Notes under the pieces: generated by a model
What the model was told of the DNA's origin: nothing
What the model saw: only the letters and a program-made list of their open reading frames with translations
The model's database searches: none
DNA from: Brugia malayi
Taxonomy: Eukaryota; Nematoda; Chromadorea; Rhabditida; Onchocercidae
Assembly (NCBI RefSeq): GCF_000002995.4
Contig: NW_025062422.1
Coordinates: forward strand, 1-12,279
Direction: 5' to 3'
DNA length: 12,279 bases
Made by a program: the position numbers and the translations under genes
Shown: positions 7,215-12,279 of the stretch, one piece after another
How positions within the stretch are numbered: position 1 is the stretch's first letter
Layout of the letters: each line of letters opens with the position of its first letter

Positions 7215-9794
7215 ATGAGCAAAAATTACGAACTACTGGATGAGCTGTTCGATAAAGTGTTATCATGCACTCATATCCAAAGTCATTATATGGAAGCATT
7301 TATTATGAAATTGGATGAAATTTACAAATTTTCTAACCGGCAACTGCCACTCAATACACTTATTTTAGTTAATTCTTTGAAGTAAGTGTTTTGTAAAAAT
7401 TGTGACACTCAAAATAAATGACCAGTCATCTTATAATCGTTTTTATTATCTTTCATGCCGAATTTAACTCTGGAACTTTAGTGATCCAGATCTCTGTATT
7501 GCTTCTGATAACTAATTTCAATTGTACACTTTCCTTTTTCTCTGTTACTGTAATAAGTGAGAACTGTAAGAATAAGAAAATAAAAAACATGAGATCTGTC
7601 AGAATAACAAATTTTGTGTCTTAGATAAGTCTAGATATAGGTCGATTTTCAGATCAAAGTTTTATCCACTTCCACAAGTATTTTCACCTGAATATTATCT
7701 GAAACTTGCGGTTGGTCCACTTTGCTATTCGCTGCATATTTCAACTTCAAATATGTTCAACATTGGTTACGTAGTACTAGTGCTGCGAAATTGTTTGGTT
7801 TCTGTCGAAAATGAGTCAATAGGACGAAACCAGTGGACGTTCTTCTTAGTATGGTTCAAGAAATAATATTATTTGATAAGTTTCAATTCAATGTTGAAAG
7901 TGATTTAGAATTATGTATAGCCTCGAAGATCTTGAAAAATACACGGATACATCTGATTCTTAATTTTGGGAGGTGGGAGACACAAATATATCGTTGAGAA
8001 AAGGTAGTTGGATAATATCCTTTCGAATTCCATTTGTTCAGCTATTTCTGATTGCAGGAATTTCTCGCTAATTTCTTAATATGCTGTGAAGAATACACCT
8101 TATGTACAGTGCGGGTGATATGCATGGATACTTTCAAACTATTTTTGTCGAAATTTGAACCAGTAGCACAAGTACTTGTCATCCGAAAGTTGTTCGGCAT
8201 GATTCAAAAGGACGAAATACAGTGAGTTATCACAAACCAGAAATATAATGCATCATACTTTATAAGAAATTATCATACATTGTAAATTAAGGAAAATAAG
8301 AACTATTACCATTCTTGTTTTTTTTTTTTTTTTTTTTTTTTTTTGTTTCTTAATTCTTATTAGATTTCAAAATACTACATTTGTATATTTTTCGATGAAA
8401 ATTTCTAATTTCTTAAGCATCATTCTTATCATTGTTTCCTTTCAGGAGGAAAAATTTTCACAAAATCAACATTTATGATGAAAAATCGTAAGTTTCGTTT
8501 TTTTCAACTTTGCAGAGTTACACGAAGGAATAGGTATTCCTGTTTATTTATTTCTTTATTTTTCGATGTGATAGTGTAAATCATTTCATTGTAGCTGATT
8601 GGAGAAAGCTGCAGTTGAACATTTTTGGCATTCCGCTTTTATTTGATACCATAAAAGAGCGATCAGCACGTGATTCACACACAATTGATGCGCCGGTTTT
8701 ATTTGAAAACCAAGCAAGCAAATAAACATCCGAAATCATGAAATATAACTTTTAAAACTGTCGCTTTATTTCAGATTAAAATTCGAGGCACAACTTCTGG
8801 CATGGATTATTGACTTGTTTCGTTCCAAGCTTAAGTATGAGGTGTTTCGTAGAGAACTTGGTTTTTTCTGGGGTGATATGGTCAGTATACGTTATTCATA
8901 TCTCAGTGATGGATTGCAGTACTATTTGTCTGTTTTCATATTTGCTCAGGAATTGGCGCTTCGTAGAATGAATCCGGAATTGATATTAAATATTTATAAG
9001 CATTTTCTTCAACCTCTACAGGTGTTGTGGTATTTTCCGATTATTGAAAAATTCTTTTATCGAAGTTTTTACGATGAAGTTAGCATTCTCGGTTTAGGAT
9101 ATTAAGTTGGATCTTATTTAATTCTTGGCTTCATTTTTAGACTTCTAGGCTTTTTTATTTTTTTAAAAATTTTTTTAATGATAAGGTATTGATCACACTG
9201 GTCCTTCATGGAAGGAAAAGAACCGATTTTATTCAGGTTACTTCCAGTTTTAAGCGGTTCTTTATCAATATTACTGAGTTGATTATTTGCGACTATTTAG
9301 AATATTAAGTATCCGTAGCATTTAGAGTTTTCGTTTCAAATTAATTAGGACTGTTTTGCTTCCACTTGAAAGCTGCTATAGTTTTATTAATTCCTTAATA
9401 AAATTCAGAGAACAAAACATTGTAACAACTTATTGGTTTTCAATTACTCATTAGTAAGCAGTTTCTGAATGTCATTTCGCTGCTGATAATTATTCCTTAT
9501 CGATATTAATTTGTTGATCATCAAATATCCACTGTTTTAGAAATATTTATCCGAATTTGTTTGTAGTCGCAAATATCAGATTGGACAGAATTGGTGAAAA
9601 TCGAACAACAACAGATAAATCATGGAAGCCTTGAGGTGCCCGCCAATCAACTGTCTGTTAGTATGGAGCGTTTAGAAATGGAAACCCGTCGACAACAAAA
9701 TATCCAGTCACTACCACTGCTCCAATTTCAGTATTCACAAACTTTAAATTTTGCTGAAACTTTCTACATAGTGCACACATGCTATAACCGATGA
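7215..9794 (+). CDS. Unrecognised split gene, about 301 residues over six exons
   Basis: Proposed exons are 7215-7381, 7653-7710 (end uncertain), 8058-8221, 8446-8487, 8775-9021 and 9567-9794. They total 906 nt, and every junction preserves the frame. Donors include GTAAGT at 7382 and 8488 and GTGAGT at 8222. Acceptors include GATTTTCAG, GATTGCAG, CCTTTCAG and TTATTTCAG. The start ATG gives SKNYELLDELFDKVL. Later parts include FLANFLICCEEYTLC, QVLVIRKLFGMIQKDEIQ and EAQLLAWIIDLF, which look like amphipathic helices, and a Gln-rich last exon with MERLEMETRRQQNIQ. No signal peptide or catalytic motif is evident. A 69-bp stretch (8881-8949) could be an optional intron, since it has GT...AG ends, no stop and a length divisible by three. 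Exon 5 could instead read on to a TAA at 9103-9105. Upstream exons cannot be excluded. I do not recognise the family. A role as a helical scaffold protein is only a guess. Confidence 0.5.
7738..7834 (+). repeat. Diverged duplicate of part of an exon
   Basis: The stretch GTACTAGTGCTGCGAAA (7771 on) and TCAATAGGACGAAACCAGTG (ending near 7834) matches GTACTTGTCATCCGAAA and TCAAAAGGACGAAATACAGTG in the exon at 8163-8224, with an extra 10 or so bases between. VLVLR here lines up with VLVIR there in the frame that continues from the preceding exon. This suggests an old local duplication of exon 8058-8221, of which this copy may be decayed. Confidence 0.4.
8318..8344 (+). repeat. 27-base T tract in an intron
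   Basis: An uninterrupted run of T within the proposed intron 8222-8445, about 100 bases before the acceptor. It resembles the T tract in the arms but its flanks do not match, so a shared origin is not shown. Confidence 0.9.
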
Positions 9795-9801
9795 ATCTTG
9801 T

Positions 9802-9946
9802 AATTGATCGATTATATATTGAAACTTGTTCTAAATTTCTGATCAATTTTGGAATTTTTTTTTGGATTCTGGAGAATTGATCGATTATATATTGAAACTT
9901 GTTCTAAATTTCTGATCAATTTTGAAATTTTTTTTGGATTCTGGAG
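9802..9946 (+). repeat. 73-bp tandem duplication just after the stop codon
   Basis: Unit 1 (9802-9874) and unit 2 (9875-9946) differ only by a G/A change and T-run length. The array begins 7 bases after the TGA of the proposed last exon and ends at an AATAAA. Each unit contains AATTGATC and, some 31 bases later, its reverse complement GATCAATT, so each could fold into a short stem. Confidence 0.93.
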
Positions 9947-9947
9947 A

Positions 9948-9953
9948 AATAAA
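9948..9953 (+). terminator. AATAAA polyadenylation signal for the split gene
   Basis: AATAAA directly follows the tandem duplication, 154 nt past the stop codon at 9792-9794, a normal distance for a short 3' UTR. An alternative AATAAA at 9397-9402 would serve a transcript ending at the TAA at 9103-9105 if the last intron is not removed. Confidence 0.4.
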
Positions 9954-10969
9954 ATCAGTTTCAGTTTATTACGCATTTCCTATAAATTCGACGAGAATTG
10001 TATCAAATCTCAGGATGATTTTTGGAAACGTTTCTGCTAAAATATTTTTCGTTACATTTTATATTATCTGGTTTTTCTTAATCATTCACAGCTTTTGTGA
10101 AATTTGAGTCTTAAATGAAGGACATCATAGTTTCGCGAACGAAGATTTGTGAAGGGTCTATGTTGATACACCAATATGGCATAGGCAAGTCCTATTGCAA
10201 GGGACAGAACGGAAGATCACATTGGATATGGCACAGTTTTTAATAAGTTGCATTTTTTTAATTGCTTTTCCGTACATTCGAAAGAAATTCTCATCAAACA
10301 AAAACGAAACTTTCATGACAAATTCTGATGCCATAAGCTAGAACACGTCTATTACTCTAATGAAGGGTGAGCAACCGATATTAAAAAAATCAGAATAAAA
10401 AGACGGAAAATGTCGTGGAAGCAAATTTTTGTTGTGGAAGATTTGATCGTTTAATTAATTTTGGAAGAGGTTTTTGATCGCAGGGAGATTGTTGGATGTA
10501 AATGTAAATACGTGAGGTAACCGAAAAATACCAAATTTCTTTATTAGCAGAAGTAATAGGCAATACGTTGATAGAGAACAATTGAAATTGGAATCGTCAG
10601 TTCTTGGTAATAAATTACACATATACTCAAATCTTTAACAAGCTAACCCTTATATAGCAATTATTATGTTACATTATATGTGTTAAGGTGTGGGAGTGGT
10701 TTATAATTAGACATTTTGTACAAAGGATAAATTGTCTTGACATGATAATAAGTTACTTTAACAAGAGGTTTACAATGGGTATCACAAAAGAAAGCACGGT
10801 GGTTGTCTAGACATTATGACAAGTGGCTACTATAATGAGTTGTAATAGACATTACATGATAGATGCTCCTAGTATATGAATTGATATAAGATCAAAAGTT
10901 AATTGAATTGTAAAAGACATCAATGGATTGTTATGTTAAGCATTATTAACATTTATTTAGTGCTTTGCG
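9954..10969. other. AT-rich intergenic stretch, no gene supported
   Basis: Only short open frames occur here, none with recognisable motifs. Between 10705 and 10925 a short word related to TAGACATTA recurs at irregular spacing (about 10708, 10736, 10808, 10847, 10913), which may be a degenerate repeat. The 5' part of a retroelement (LTR, primer site) would be expected upstream of the gag remnant that starts at 10970, but I could not identify one. Confidence 0.5.
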
Positions 10970-11557
10970 ATGTTAAAATCCGCGACAGAAAAAAGATTAG
11001 AAAGTTTTTTTCATCAAGTAGAAAAGGAATTGGATTTAGCACCAGAAATCAACAATTACTAAGAAAATAGCCAGAAAAAAAGGTAAAGGCGCCTTGAATA
11101 ATTTATTGGATTTTCGAAACAGTGAATAATAACTGGCTGAAATATATTCAGAATACTATGAGCCCGACAAAGAAAAGCGAAGACAAATATGAACTGAGTT
11201 AGCTGAGAAGAGGAAGGTATTTTAAATTTATTAAATGAAGGACGTGAAGTTAAAGTATGCTAGCAGTTCAGCATCTAAATCAATATGCAGGCAATACATA
11301 ATCAGGGAAGTAGATTTATCGCAAATGCAACTACCGATATCTGATGGCAACTGAAAATATGAAGAAATTTTGGAATAGCTTTGATGTTCTATGCATTTCA
11401 AGCCAGTTGCTTAATATCCTGTCTAAAAGAAGGCGCGAGTACTTCGATGTTAAAAGTTAACAAAACACTGCACCTTAGAAAGATGAATGTAGAAAAAAAA
11501 GTAAACATCTGTATGAAAAGTAAATTGCCGGTTCAAATTTCAAATGAAGTGCATTAA
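10970..11557 (+). pseudogene. gag: BEL/Pao gag remnant (DUF1759-like)
   Basis: The plus strand carries pieces of a BEL/Pao gag in three shifting frames. An ATG at 10970 opens a frame with ATEKRLESFFHQVEKELDL. At 11310 the frame reads VDLSQMQLPISDGN and then meets a TGA. The next frame (11344-11460) has KKFWNSFDVLCISSQLLNI, and from 11420 a third frame starts CLKEGA and stays open to a TAA at 11555. The order LPxxxLPxFdGN, FWxSFdvxvxsq, YLxxCLKGeA is the signature of DUF1759, the gag core that packages element RNA. The missing W after DGN and at least two frameshifts show that it is dead. It lies in the opposite orientation to the pol fragment 6 kb away and is separated from it by a host-like gene. 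Confidence 0.7.
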
Positions 11558-12279
11558 CAAAAAGAGTAACAACGGTTGTTGGTTAGTAAATCAACCACAG
11601 TTCCTGAAGAATTAATTCATTATAAATAATAGAAAATAATTTAGAAGTTGCCTTTAATAGTGAACAGAAAGACACGGAAGAAGTTCAAACGATCAAACTA
11701 AGATTCCATATAGCTCTAGAGAAGAGGGTTTCTTCTTTATCTGAAATCAAAGTTGAATTAAAAAAAAAACGAGAACCAAAAATTTAAAACCTAATGTAGT
11801 GAGATAAGAAATTCTTGTACCTTTTGTATAGAGGTTATTGGATAACGAATGTCGAATTTCACTTTTTCTTCAAAGAATAATCGAAGTTCTGAGCGGAGGA
11901 ATAATGGGTTCTCTTAACTTTCTCAGAAAAGGGTATGCGACAAAATAACTTGCCAATAAAAGGAAACATTTTATGTTTTCACTGCCTAATTTTTTTTCTT
12001 CATATAGGTGCTTTCCATGTTATCCAATTACAAGCACGGTGTCGTGAATTTTTTTTGTCTTGAAAGGTTTTGTCAAGGACCAGGAACAAACAGGAATCTA
12101 AAGGATTTATCTTGATTGTAGAATAGGCAGTTTATATCGCGAAACATTAATCATAATGTTTTATTGTAACATGCGATATTCTTAGGTTCATCATAGATTC
12201 ATTTCTCATGTGATTTCTTTGTCATTTTTATCTAATTAATAATCCCATGTTTACCTACTGATTTGAGTTTGTCACAATT
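11558..12279 (+). other. AT-rich tail with possible further gag debris
   Basis: An open stretch at 11626-11784 (53 codons, Lys/Glu-rich, containing EKRVSSLSEIKVELKKK) lies in the same frame as the FWNSFDV part of the gag remnant and may be its decayed continuation. Around 11960-11980 a short CFHC-coding run could be a trace of a gag zinc knuckle, but the rest of the motif is not readable. Beyond that I see no gene, RNA or repeat that I can support. Confidence 0.3.

Noticed and set aside
10390..10581. 63-codon minus-strand frame
   Set aside because: No motif, no splice context and AT-rich composition. Length is within chance expectation.

Overview
The window reads as nuclear DNA of an AT-rich invertebrate, most likely a nematode. 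The evidence is degraded BEL/Pao-type LTR-retrotransposon genes on both strands, long homopolymer tracts, and a split gene with GTAAGT/GTGAGT donors and TTTTCAG-type acceptors. The species cannot be fixed from the sequence. No tRNA, rRNA, CRISPR array or bacterial-style operon was seen.

Region 1 (1-6500) is one large inverted repeat. A left arm (1-1717) and a right arm (4781-6500) are reverse complements that differ at only five places I could find, all in or beside homopolymer runs. The 3063-bp loop holds a 5'-truncated, badly broken BEL/Pao pol on the minus strand. Its order is reverse transcriptase, connector, RNase H, integrase zinc finger, integrase core and DUF5641, followed by an LTR-like tail with an AATAAA signal. 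The arm match runs to base 1, and a minus-strand reading frame crosses base 6500, so the true arms may extend beyond the window. The arms also carry a mutated copy of one intron/exon boundary of the gene in region 3.

Region 2 (about 6417-6970) holds a minus-strand coding-like stretch broken by frameshifts and a stop. I do not recognise it.

Region 3 (7215-9953) holds the only plausible working host gene, on the plus strand. Its proposed exons join in one consistent frame to give about 301 residues, and it ends with a tandemly duplicated 73-bp 3' UTR element and an AATAAA signal. Its function is not recognised.

Region 4 (about 9954-12279) is AT-rich DNA with a decayed BEL/Pao gag (DUF1759-like) on the plus strand. 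It faces the opposite way from the pol in region 1, so it belongs to a separate insertion or a rearranged copy. The genes do not form a pathway. The window is a repeat-rich neighbourhood around one gene.
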